This document shows, in pieces, positions 1 to 9,100 of a stretch of 64,000 nucleotides of DNA (its first letter is position 1; each line of letters opens with the position of its first letter). The position numbers were made by a program, and so were the translations under genes. This DNA is from Staphylococcus hyicus. GTDB lineage: Bacteria; Bacillota; Bacilli; Staphylococcales; Staphylococcaceae. Location of the stretch: contig NZ_CP008747.1 of assembly GCF_000816085.1 (NCBI RefSeq), positions 1,426,001 through 1,490,000 of the forward strand, written 5' to 3'. Under the pieces are notes generated by a model that saw only the letters and a program-made list of their open reading frames with translations, had not been told where the DNA came from and did not search any database.

Positions 1-1221
1 TCTTTAGAAAAACCACGTAAAATCTTACTTATGGTTAAAGCAGGTGTTGCAACTGATAAAACCATTGAAAGCCTTTTACCGTTATTAGATAACGACGATA
101 TTTTAATTGACGGTGGAAATACGAATTATTTAGATACAATGCGTCGTAATCAAGCGCTTGCACAAAGTGGCATTAACTTTATCGGTACGGGTGTATCCGG
201 TGGAGAAGTTGGCGCATTAACAGGTCCTTCAATGATGCCAGGCGGTCAACGCGATGCTTATGATAAAGTGGCAGATATTTTTGAAGCAATTGCTGCAAAA
301 GCACAAGACGGTACACCTTGTGTCACATACATTGGACCAAATGGTGCCGGCCATTATGTTAAAATGGTTCACAATGGTATTGAATATGCGGACATGCAGT
401 TAATCGCTGAAAGTTATTTTATGATGAAATCACTTTTAGGCATGTCACATGAAGAAATCTCTGAAACATTCAAATCGTGGAATACTGGTGAATTAGAAAG
501 CTATTTAATTGAAATCACTGGTGACATTTTCACTAAATTAGATGAATCTGGTGAACCTTTAGTTGAAAAAATTATGGATAAAGCTGGCCAAAAAGGAACA
601 GGTAAATGGACGTCAATTAATGCATTAGAACTTGGCGCGCCGTTAACAATTATAACAGAGTCAGTATTCGCTCGTTTTATTTCATCTTTAAAAACACAAC
701 GCGTGCACGCATCTGAATCATTATCTGGTCCAAAAGCATCATTTAATGGTGATAAAGATGTCTTCTTAGAACAAATTCGACGCGCACTTTATATGAGTAA
801 AATTTGTTGCTATGCACAAGGTTTTGATCAAATGAAAGCCGCAAGTGAAGAAAATGAATGGCACTTACAATTAGGTGAATTAGCAATGATTTGGAGAGAA
901 GGCTGTATCATTAGAGCACAATTCCTTCAAAAAATTAAAGATGCTTATGACAAAGATAGCAACTTACAAAATTTATTATTAGATGACTATTTCAAATCAA
1001 TCGTCAATGAATATCAAGATGCATTACGCGTAGTTGTAGCAACTGGGGTTCAAAATGGCATTGCAATCCCTGGGTTTGCATCGAGTATCAATTACTTTGA
1101 TAGTTATCGAACAGCTGATTTACCCGCTAACCTTATTCAAGCACAACGTGATTATTTCGGTGCACACACATATGAACGCAAAGATAAAGCGGGCGTTTTC
1201 CATACTCAATGGACAGAATAA
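1..1221 (+). CDS. gnd: 6-phosphogluconate dehydrogenase, decarboxylating (5' end cut by window)
   Basis: This enzyme oxidises and decarboxylates 6-phosphogluconate to ribulose 5-phosphate, making NADPH in the oxidative pentose phosphate pathway. The reading frame is open from base 1, so the gene enters from outside; 406 residues are visible and roughly the first 60 (most of the NAD(P)-binding fold) are missing compared with a family length near 468. The signature [13 protein letters not shown], the GGNTNY segment and the C-terminal YERKD...FHTQW tail are all present. The ATG at base 31 is internal. A strong hairpin follows the stop codon. zwf, the preceding enzyme of the pathway, lies close by on the other strand. 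Identification is very secure. Confidence 0.97.
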   Translation, partial: SLEKPRKILLMVKAGVATDKTIESLLPLLDNDDILIDGGNTNYLDTMRRNQALAQSGINFIGTGVSGGEVGALTGPSMMPGGQRDAYDKVADIFEAIAAKAQDGTPCVTYIGPNGAGHYVKMVHNGIEYADMQLIAESYFMMKSLLGMSHEEISETFKSWNTGELESYLIEITGDIFTKLDESGEPLVEKIMDKAGQKGTGKWTSINALELGAPLTIITESVFARFISSLKTQRVHASESLSGPKASFNGDKDVFLEQIRRALYMSKICCYAQGFDQMKAASEENEWHLQLGELAMIWREGCIIRAQFLQKIKDAYDKDSNLQNLLLDDYFKSIVNEYQDALRVVVATGVQNGIAIPGFASSINYFDSYRTADLPANLIQAQRDYFGAHTYERKDKAGVFHTQWTE

Positions 1222-1230
1222 TAACCAAAA

Positions 1231-1265
1231 AACACAAGGTCAACGTATTATGACCTTGTGTTTTT
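1231..1265. terminator. Terminator between convergent gnd and the AraC-type gene
   Basis: A perfect 12-bp stem (1231-1242 with 1251-1262) has an 8-base loop and is followed by T residues on the plus strand and A residues on its other side. It lies between two convergent genes, so it probably works in both directions. Its right edge touches the stop codon of the AraC-type gene. Confidence 0.85.
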
Positions 1266-2130
1266 ATATGTCATCATTTAAGAGTGGTATACCTAATTGT
1301 ATTTTAGTATGTTCATGATCGAATGAAAAGTCGAACGGATACACTTCTAAATACAACGTGTCTTTCTCATATGGTATTGAAAATTGTAATGTCGTTTCAA
1401 TATAGTGCCACGCCTCAGTCACTGCATAATCCATTTCGCCTTGTAAATTAAACATTGCATATTGGCGACGCTCTAAATAACGGTATTCTAAATGCGATGG
1501 CATACGCTCACTCGGGACACCCACAAATAATTCAAGACCGTGTTCAAGCGGACATCTCACGACGAACAAATCATGTGGACTGCAATCATTATAGTGAATT
1601 AAATCATCTATACGGCCATCAGCTTTTAAATCTTCGAGAAAATCTGGTACTAAAAATGGCTCCTCTAAATCTTGGCTTGGGATAAAACGTGAATAGCCTA
1701 CCATCCCAAAATCACCGATATGTTCATTTCTATACGGTGGTGTAGGCTTAGTTGTGGTTGTTAGCTTTAAATAGAGTTGTGGTTGCATATTTAGTTGATC
1801 AGATTTCGTTTTAACTTGAAGCGGTGAAACACCATGATAATCACTAAAATCATGTGCAAAAGCATTCACATCAGTGTAATGATACTTTTTAGCGATATCA
1901 ATTAAACGTGCATTGCTCTGTTTTAATTCTTTTGCAGCTAATGATAAACGTCTCGCTTTATAATAATCTTCCGGTGTTTGTCCGGTAATCATTAAAAAAG
2001 ATTGTGATAAGTGATAAGGTGACATTTCAACGTAATCACTTAAATGTTGTAAATCATACGATTCATACAGATGGTCTTCAATATAAATAATCGCTTGTTG
2101 AATGTGTTTGATAACGTCCAAAAGGGTCAC
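1264..2130 (-). CDS. AraC-family transcriptional regulator with C-terminal effector-binding domain
   Basis: The 288-residue protein has an N-terminal AraC-type double helix-turn-helix (about residues 5-105, including a SPYHLSQSFLMITGQTPEDYY-like stretch in its first half). The rest, about residues 120-285, resembles the GyrI-like/AraC effector-binding fold, so the layout is Rob-like with DNA binding first. It presumably controls a small set of genes in response to a small molecule; neither the ligand nor the targets can be read here. It lies convergent to gnd and downstream of zwf on the same strand, but a terminator separates it from zwf. An AraC-type gene is also found near zwf in S. aureus (from memory). 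Confidence 0.85.
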   Translation of the reverse strand: MTLLDVIKHIQQAIIYIEDHLYESYDLQHLSDYVEMSPYHLSQSFLMITGQTPEDYYKARRLSLAAKELKQSNARLIDIAKKYHYTDVNAFAHDFSDYHGVSPLQVKTKSDQLNMQPQLYLKLTTTTKPTPPYRNEHIGDFGMVGYSRFIPSQDLEEPFLVPDFLEDLKADGRIDDLIHYNDCSPHDLFVVRCPLEHGLELFVGVPSERMPSHLEYRYLERRQYAMFNLQGEMDYAVTEAWHYIETTLQFSIPYEKDTLYLEVYPFDFSFDHEHTKIQLGIPLLNDDI

Positions 2131-2180
2131 TCCTAAATTACTTTAACAAAAAGCATTACTTAATATTCTATTATAAATCA

Positions 2181-2216
2181 AAAAGAGCTAAGTAGCATTC
2201 AAAACATACTTAGCTC
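2181..2216 (-). terminator. Terminator of zwf (minus strand)
   Basis: A perfect 10-bp stem (2185-2194 with 2207-2216) has a 12-base loop. Read on the minus strand it is followed by a run of T (the plus-strand A residues at 2181-2184), directly after the zwf stop codon. Confidence 0.8.
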
Positions 2217-2222
2217 AAAAAT

Positions 2223-3707
2223 TTATTGAATGTCGTCCCACCATTTTAGGCCATCTCGACTTAAAAGTAGATCACTTTCAAGTGGGCCATTCGTACCTGC
2301 CTTGTAATTCGGAAATTCAGGTTCAAATTTAGACCAAGCATCTGAAATAGAATCAACAAATTTCCAAGTTGATTTGAGTTCTTCCCAATGTGTGAAGTTT
2401 GTCGCATCGCCATTTAATGCATCGTATAAAAGATTTTCGTATGCATCTACAGTATTCATTTTATCTTGTGCACTCATCGCATAGGACAATTGAACGGGTT
2501 CTGTTTCAATGCCTTGGACGTATTTTTTACCATTTAAATGAATCGATACACCTTCATTTGGTTGTATATTAATCACAAGAAGATTAGAATCCAAATGTTT
2601 ATCTCTTTGATAATATAAATTCATTGGTACTTCTTTAAATTCTACCACTACTTGAATGGATTTGCGTTTCATACGTTTTCCGGTACGGATATAGAATGGA
2701 ACACCTGCCCATCTAAAATTATCGATAAGGACTTTACCAGAAACAAACGTTGGCGTCACCGAATCCGATGCCACTTTATCTTCATCGCGATATGCTATTA
2801 CATCCTGGCCATTAATTTCACCAGCATCGTATTGACCACGAACAAAATGATGCCTAACGTCTTCAGTAGGGAGTACACGTAATGATTTTAGAACTTTAAC
2901 TTTTTCCGAACGAATATCATCACTATGTAGGCTAATCGGTGGCTCCATCGCAAGCAAGGCAACCATCTGTAACATATGGTTTTGAACCATATCTTTTAAT
3001 GCACCACTAGATTCATAATATCCACCACGATCTTCTACACCTAATATTTCAGATGAAGTCACTTGTATATTTGAAATGTATTTATTATTCCATAACGGTT
3101 CGAACATAGCATTGCTAAAACGTAAAACTTCTATATTTTGAACCATATCTTTACCTAAGTAATGATCAATACGGAAAATTTCTTCTTCTTTAAAAGAACG
3201 ACGAATTTGCTGATTTAATTCTTCCGCTGATTTTAAATCGCTACCAAAAGGTTTCTCAATGACCAAGCGTTTAAAACCTTTTGTGCGCGTAAGACCAGAA
3301 GATTTTAAATAATCGGTTACTGTACCAAAAAATTGAGGTGCCATCGCTAAATAGAAGAGGCGATTGCCTTCAAGAGAAAACTCTTGATCAAGTGTTTCAC
3401 TTAATTGTAATAAATCCGCATAGCTTGCTTCATCATTGACATCGTGAGGTTGATAAAAAACATGTTGCATGAACTTATCTAAATGTTTCGTATCTTGGAC
3501 ATGAGCTTGAATCGAAGCTTTTACTTGCGCTCTAAAATCATCATTAGTCAATTGACGTCGACCAATCCCAATAACCGCAATACGGTCATCTAAGTTGTCT
3601 TGTTGAAATAAATGAAATAGGGATGGGAATAATTTGCGGTGACTTAAATCACCTGTCGCCCCGAAGATAGTAATCAATGCTGGAATTTGCTTTTTTGACT
3701 TATTCAA
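2223..3707 (-). CDS. zwf: Glucose-6-phosphate 1-dehydrogenase
   Basis: This enzyme performs the first step of the oxidative pentose phosphate pathway, oxidising glucose 6-phosphate to 6-phosphogluconolactone and reducing NADP+. The 494-residue protein is full length. The nucleotide-binding GATGDLS motif is at residues 16-22, EKPFG at 151-155, and the substrate-binding and catalytic DHYLGKD at 181-187. It is transcribed away from rnz and has its own terminator. The gene supplies substrate for gnd through lactone hydrolysis, yet the two face each other across a regulator gene and are not co-transcribed. Confidence 0.97.
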   Translation of the reverse strand: MNKSKKQIPALITIFGATGDLSHRKLFPSLFHLFQQDNLDDRIAVIGIGRRQLTNDDFRAQVKASIQAHVQDTKHLDKFMQHVFYQPHDVNDEASYADLLQLSETLDQEFSLEGNRLFYLAMAPQFFGTVTDYLKSSGLTRTKGFKRLVIEKPFGSDLKSAEELNQQIRRSFKEEEIFRIDHYLGKDMVQNIEVLRFSNAMFEPLWNNKYISNIQVTSSEILGVEDRGGYYESSGALKDMVQNHMLQMVALLAMEPPISLHSDDIRSEKVKVLKSLRVLPTEDVRHHFVRGQYDAGEINGQDVIAYRDEDKVASDSVTPTFVSGKVLIDNFRWAGVPFYIRTGKRMKRKSIQVVVEFKEVPMNLYYQRDKHLDSNLLVINIQPNEGVSIHLNGKKYVQGIETEPVQLSYAMSAQDKMNTVDAYENLLYDALNGDATNFTHWEELKSTWKFVDSISDAWSKFEPEFPNYKAGTNGPLESDLLLSRDGLKWWDDIQ

Positions 3708-3867
3708 GATTCAAAACCTCAATTCTTAATTTATATCATATTTGTTATTATAAAACATTCAACACATTTAGGTCATACAATCTGCATTATTTATATACAT
3801 ATTCTAATATTTTATGTCCCGCTTCAACACATTTTTATGATACTATAACGCTAAGGAGGCGCACACC

Positions 3868-4785
3868 ATGGAAATTACGTTTTTTGGAACGAGTGCTGGG
3901 TTGCCCACTAAAGAACGTCACACACAATCAATCGCTTTATCATTGGAACCGTATGATACTGATGTTTGGTTATTCGACGTGGGGGAAGCCACACAACATC
4001 AAATCTTGCATCATTCAATAAAACTAGGAAAAGTAAGCCATATTTTTATTACACATATGCACGGAGATCATGTTTTTGGTCTACCCGGTGTGTTAACGAG
4101 TCGTTCTTTCCAAGGTGGAGAAGCAAAACCATTAACGGTAGTAGGGCCATCAGGGATTAAAGATTTTATCGAATATAATATGGCATTAACACATTCACAT
4201 TTAAATTATCCCATACATATTATTGAACTTAATCAAGAAATTGATCTCACTTTTAATCAATTTCAAGTTAAAGCTTATCCGTTAAATCATGGCGTACCGT
4301 GTTACGGTTTTCGAATCGAAGCACCAAGTACACCAGGTAAATTAGATGTAAATAAATTAAAAGCCTTAGGAATACAACCTGGCCCACTTTATCAAAACAT
4401 TAAAACACAAGACACATTTGAATATGAAGGCAAAATATACGATACCGCGCCATTTAAGGGCCCAGACAAACATGGCCCTGTCATTGGGATTTTTGGCGAT
4501 ACAAAACCTTGCGTGAATCAAATTAAAATAGCACAAGATGCTGATGTCATTGTTCATGAATCCACGTATATTGAAGGTGATAAAATACGGGCAAATAACT
4601 ATCACCACAGTCATATAGAGGATGTGCTAAAACTTTTAAATGATGCAAATGTCAAACATGGATTACTTACACATTTAAGTAATCGATATACGTTAGATGA
4701 TATCGCGCAAATAGAAACACAACTTCATGAAACTACAAATCGCTCATTTCAATTTGTGAAGGACTATGATACTTATCGCTTTTAA
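3868..4785 (+). CDS. rnz: Ribonuclease Z (tRNA 3' processing endonuclease)
   Basis: RNase Z cleaves precursor tRNAs just after the discriminator base so that CCA can be added. The 305-residue protein is a metallo-beta-lactamase-fold nuclease. The zinc-binding HxHxDH motif is at residues 63-68 (HMHGDH), and further metal ligands lie in the GDTKPC and HLSNRY regions. The start codon is preceded by a strong AAGGAGG site. It is divergent from zwf, stands alone, and ends in a terminator. The tRNA nucleotidyltransferase cca, which acts in the same maturation route, is about 39 kb away in this window. Confidence 0.97.
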   Translation: MEITFFGTSAGLPTKERHTQSIALSLEPYDTDVWLFDVGEATQHQILHHSIKLGKVSHIFITHMHGDHVFGLPGVLTSRSFQGGEAKPLTVVGPSGIKDFIEYNMALTHSHLNYPIHIIELNQEIDLTFNQFQVKAYPLNHGVPCYGFRIEAPSTPGKLDVNKLKALGIQPGPLYQNIKTQDTFEYEGKIYDTAPFKGPDKHGPVIGIFGDTKPCVNQIKIAQDADVIVHESTYIEGDKIRANNYHHSHIEDVLKLLNDANVKHGLLTHLSNRYTLDDIAQIETQLHETTNRSFQFVKDYDTYRF

Positions 4786-4799
4786 AGCATACAAATATA

Positions 4800-4836
4800 A
4801 AACGTCCGCCGACATTAGATCGGTGGACGTTTAATT
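4800..4836 (+). terminator. Terminator of rnz
   Basis: A 13-bp stem with one G-T wobble (4800-4812 with 4820-4832) encloses a 7-base loop and is followed by a short, imperfect T stretch. The remaining 170 bases up to the proC stop show no gene or clear structure. Confidence 0.75.
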
Positions 4837-5008
4837 AATCACTAAAATTCATTTGAATACATAGGGCGTTACACTGTGATCATCCCATTATAGACACGTC
4901 TAGCTAACGGTTGTTTCAATACGACAAACAAGTCTCGTTTAAGGACGATGGTAATTTAAAGAAAACAAACTAGTAAAATGCCTCCGTACTTAACGCTAAT
5001 GGTTCATG

Positions 5009-5836
5009 TCATCCTTCACTATCATTATCATCTTTAGCAGACAATTCAACACTTCGATTTACAGCCGCATTTAAACAATCTTCAAAAATACCCTCAATAT
5101 CATAATCTGATAGTTTGTTTAAGCCTGCTTGCGTAGTGCCACCTTTAGACGTAATGTTTTTTCTAAGCTGTTCCAAACTTAAATCTGAACGTTCAATCAT
5201 TTTACCTGTACCAATGATAAGTTCGCGTATCGATTCTTCAACTTCTGATTTTTCCAGTCCTAATTTTGTCCCCGCATTCACATATTTTTCAAAAACATGG
5301 TAAAGAAATGCCGGACCACTTCCTGTAATCGCAGTAACTTGATGTAAGTGATCTTCTTTAACTTCAATTGCTGAGCCAAATGCATTAATTAGCGATAACA
5401 CTTCATCTTTTGAACGCGGTCCAAAATTGCGAGAAAAACTGACACCAGTTACTGAATGACCCACTTGTGCATTCGTATTAGGCATAATACGTGCAATAGG
5501 GTTATGAGGGTTCAGTTTTTCACGTAAATAACTGATTGATAAACCAGCCATAATTGAAATGAATTTGTTCTTTTCATCTATATAACCGCGAATTCTATCA
5601 GCCAATTGGTCAAAGTCATGCGGTTTTGCCCCTAAAAAAACGTAGTCAGCATCTTTCAACAAGGCTTCATCATCGTAACTATAATGAACCCCTAATTCCC
5701 GATGATAATCTTCTAACATCTGTTGATTTGAGCGATTAGTTACATAAATATTTTCTGGAGGAATCAGTTTTGAATTTATAATTCCTTTAAATATCGCATT
5801 TGCCATGTTACCAGCACCATAAAATACGATTTTCAT
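5009..5836 (-). CDS. proC: Pyrroline-5-carboxylate reductase
   Basis: ProC reduces 1-pyrroline-5-carboxylate to proline with NAD(P)H in the cytoplasm. The N-terminal dinucleotide fold carries FYGAGNMA near residues 5-12, and the C-terminal signature reads ITGSGPAFLYHVFE, followed by LRKNITSKGGTTQAGL. A GTG twelve bases further upstream is in frame, but the ATG at 5836 is preferred: the AGGATG site lies at a usual distance from it and almost overlaps the GTG, and the resulting MKIVFYGAGNMA matches the family N-terminus. Length is 275 residues, normal for the family. No obvious terminator was found after the stop codon. Confidence 0.95.
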   Translation of the reverse strand: MKIVFYGAGNMANAIFKGIINSKLIPPENIYVTNRSNQQMLEDYHRELGVHYSYDDEALLKDADYVFLGAKPHDFDQLADRIRGYIDEKNKFISIMAGLSISYLREKLNPHNPIARIMPNTNAQVGHSVTGVSFSRNFGPRSKDEVLSLINAFGSAIEVKEDHLHQVTAITGSGPAFLYHVFEKYVNAGTKLGLEKSEVEESIRELIIGTGKMIERSDLSLEQLRKNITSKGGTTQAGLNKLSDYDIEGIFEDCLNAAVNRSVELSAKDDNDSEG

Positions 5837-6121
5837 AAAGCGTGTCACATCCTAAATGATTAGTTTACATTTATTTTAACATAAAACAAATTGTGCTCAT
5901 GAAAAGAGGGTGAACATCTAAACCACTCTTATAACCTTATAGTAATACATTCCCTAAAGTGGCATATTAAACATCATTGAGGGATTAAAAGTATAAATTT
6001 TTCAAGTTTGTTGAAATTTTAGTTAGTATTAACAACCACAATTTTGTGCCATCAAAACTTTGTCTTTAAAAACAAACAAAATTTACATTAAAATTATATT
6101 CCTTTATTTAGTGGTATAGTA

Positions 6122-6127
6122 TATAAT
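6122..6127 (+). promoter_or_regulatory. Probable -10 box of the adhesin gene in a 340-base divergent gap
   Basis: A TATAAT hexamer lies about 50 bases before the adhesin start codon. The matching -35 (TTCCTT, 17 bases upstream) is poor. The rest of the A/T-rich gap from 5837 to 6179 between proC and the adhesin holds no gene that I can support and no operator that I recognise. Confidence 0.45.
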
Positions 6128-6179
6128 TTGGTTAGTAATATTTGAATTACTAAATCTTTTGAAAAATGGGGGGAATATG

Positions 6180-9100
6180 ATGAACAAAAAAATATTGGTA
6201 TTTATGGTCTTTGTACTATTATTAAATGTTTTAGCACCAATATTTCAAAGTAGTAACGTTACAGCAGCAAGTGACATTTCTTCTACAAACGTTACAAGTT
6301 TAACTGTATCTCCATCGCAAATAAATGATGGTGGAAATACTAAAGTAAGGGTAGATTTTAGTGACACAAATGGTCCTATCAAAAATGGTGATATAATTAC
6401 AGTTTCATGGCCAACTACAGGTAATTTAAAAGTCGAAGGATACATTAAATCATTACCATTAACTGTTAATGAACAAGTGGTTGGACAGGTGCTAATAAAC
6501 TCTGATGGGGCCACCATTACTTTTAATCAAAATGTCGAAAAATTAAAAGATGTCTCTGGTTTTGCTGAATTTGAAGTTCAAGGACGTAATCTAACTAATA
6601 CAACACAGCAGAATACCCAAAACGGGTCTATTACATCTGGTACTAAAAGTGCGGAATTATCAGTAACAAAAAGTGAAGCGGGAACAGGAGGAGTCTTTTA
6701 TTATAAAACGGGAGATATGCAACCAAGTGAGCCTGATTATGTTAGATGGTTTTTAAATATCAATACTCAAAAGGCTTATGTTATTAAAGATTTAACGATT
6801 CATGACCAAATACAAGGTGGTCAAAAAATTGATTTAAGTACATTAAATATACAAGTGGAAGGCTCTCATCCTAATAATATAACTGGCCCAACAGCTATAA
6901 AGGAATTTCAAGAAAAATACCCAGGATCAAATTTAACAGTAGACGAGAGTAATAATACAATAAACATTTTTATACCCCAAGGGTATGCTTCAAAAAACAA
7001 CTTTATAGTAAGCTATAAAACAAAAATCACAAATGAAACACAACCTGAGTTTGTAAATAAAACACAAGCTTGGTATCAAGAACACAATCAACCAGAGGTA
7101 GCGGGTCAATCATTTGATTATTCAGTTCAGAATATTAGCGCTAATGCTGGTATTCAAGGTACCGTTAAAGGTGAATTAAAAATTCAAAAAGTTGATAAAG
7201 ATACTAAATTACCGATTCCAGATGTTAAATTTACCTTAGCAAAATCGGATGGAAGTGTTATTAAAAATGGACAAACGTCTATTGAATTAACAACTGACGA
7301 TAAAGGTATAGCAAATATAAAAGAACTACCTAGCGGAAGCTATATTATTAAAGAAATTGATGCCCCAGCTCCTTATACCTTTGATAAAAATCAAACATAT
7401 CCTTTTGAATTAAAAGATTCGGATACTAAAGGTTATTTTATTCAAATAGACAACTCTAAAGCAGCAGAGAAAACGAAAGACGTAACAGCTAAAAAAGTTT
7501 GGAAAGATACTAAAGCGAATCATCCGACTGTTTATTTTAAATTATTCCAAAAAGACACGAATGGTGGAGAAACAGCTGTTCCAAATACAGAAGTTAAAAC
7601 ATTAGAAAACGGAACAACGGAAGTAACATGGAATGGTTTACCAGAAGTAGATAAAGATGGTAAAGCTATAGACTATGTTGTAAAAGAAGTTGACGCGCAA
7701 GGTAACGACACTACACCAGAGGGCTATACTAAAAAAGAAGAAGGTTTAACAGTCACAAATACTGAAAAGCCTCTTGAAACGACTTCAATTTCTGGTGAAA
7801 AGAAGTGGGACGATAAAAACAATCAAGACGGCAAACGTCCCGATGTTGTAACAATTAATTTACTTAAAGACGGAAAAGTCATTAAAACAACTGAAGCTTC
7901 TGCCGCTAATGGGTGGACATATGAATTTAAAGATTTACCTAAAGAAGAAAATGGAAAAACCATTGATTACAAAGTATCTGAAAAGGCAGTAGAGGGTTAT
8001 AAATCTACAGTTGAAGGTACAACAATCACGAACCATTACACACCTGAAACAACTAAAGTTACTGGTGAAAAAGTATGGGACGACAAAAATGATCAAGACG
8101 GTAAACGTCCAAATTCTGTAGCCGTTAATTTACTTGCGAATGGTGAAAAAGTACAGTCTAAAACTGTTACGAAAGATACCGATTGGAAGTATGAATTTAC
8201 TAACTTACCAAAGTATGAAAATGGTAAAGTGATAGAATATACAGTTACAGAAGATCATGTTGAGAATTATTCGACTACGATTAACGATACTACAATTACA
8301 AACAAATATACACCTGGCAAAACGTCTGCTACGGTCACTAAAAACTGGGAAGATGCTAACAACCAAGATGGCAAGCGCCCAGCTAACATTCAAGTTGAAC
8401 TTCTAGCAGATGGCGTGCCAACTGGAAAAACAGTAACATTAAATTCAGAAAATGAATGGACGTATACATGGCAAAATCTGGATGAAAAAGCACAAGGTAA
8501 AACGATTACTTATACTGTGAAAGAAATTTCTAAGGTCAATGCGTATACTTCATCTATTGATAATAGTAATATGGGTAACTTGATTATTACGAATCACTAT
8601 ACACCTGAAACTACAGAAGTAAACGGTACAAAAGTCTGGAACGATAAAGATAATCAAGATGGTAAACGTCCAGAATCTGTAACTGTTAATTTATTGAAAA
8701 ATGGTGAAAAAGTCGATTCTCAAAATGTTAATGCCGCATCTAATTGGCATTATGCATTCTCCGATTTACCAAAGTATGAAAATGGACAAATGGTTGATTA
8801 TACAGTAACAGAAGACCACGTCTCTGATTACACAACGACTATCGATGGCACAACAATTACGAACACGTATACGCCGGGGAAAACGTCTGCTACGGTCACT
8901 AAAAACTGGGAAGATGCTAACAATCAAGATGGTCATCGTCCTGAATCAATCGAAGTGGAATTATACGCAAATGATAAAGCCACAGGTCAAAAAGCTACAT
9001 TATCTGAAAGTAACAATTGGACTCACACATGGCAAGATCTTGATGAAAAAACACAAGGTAAGAACATCACTTATACTGTAAAAGAACTTTCTAACGTAAA

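Noticed and set aside
6245..6517. Open frame on the minus strand inside the adhesin gene
   Set aside because: It has no ribosome site, lies fully within a well-supported gene and resembles no protein.
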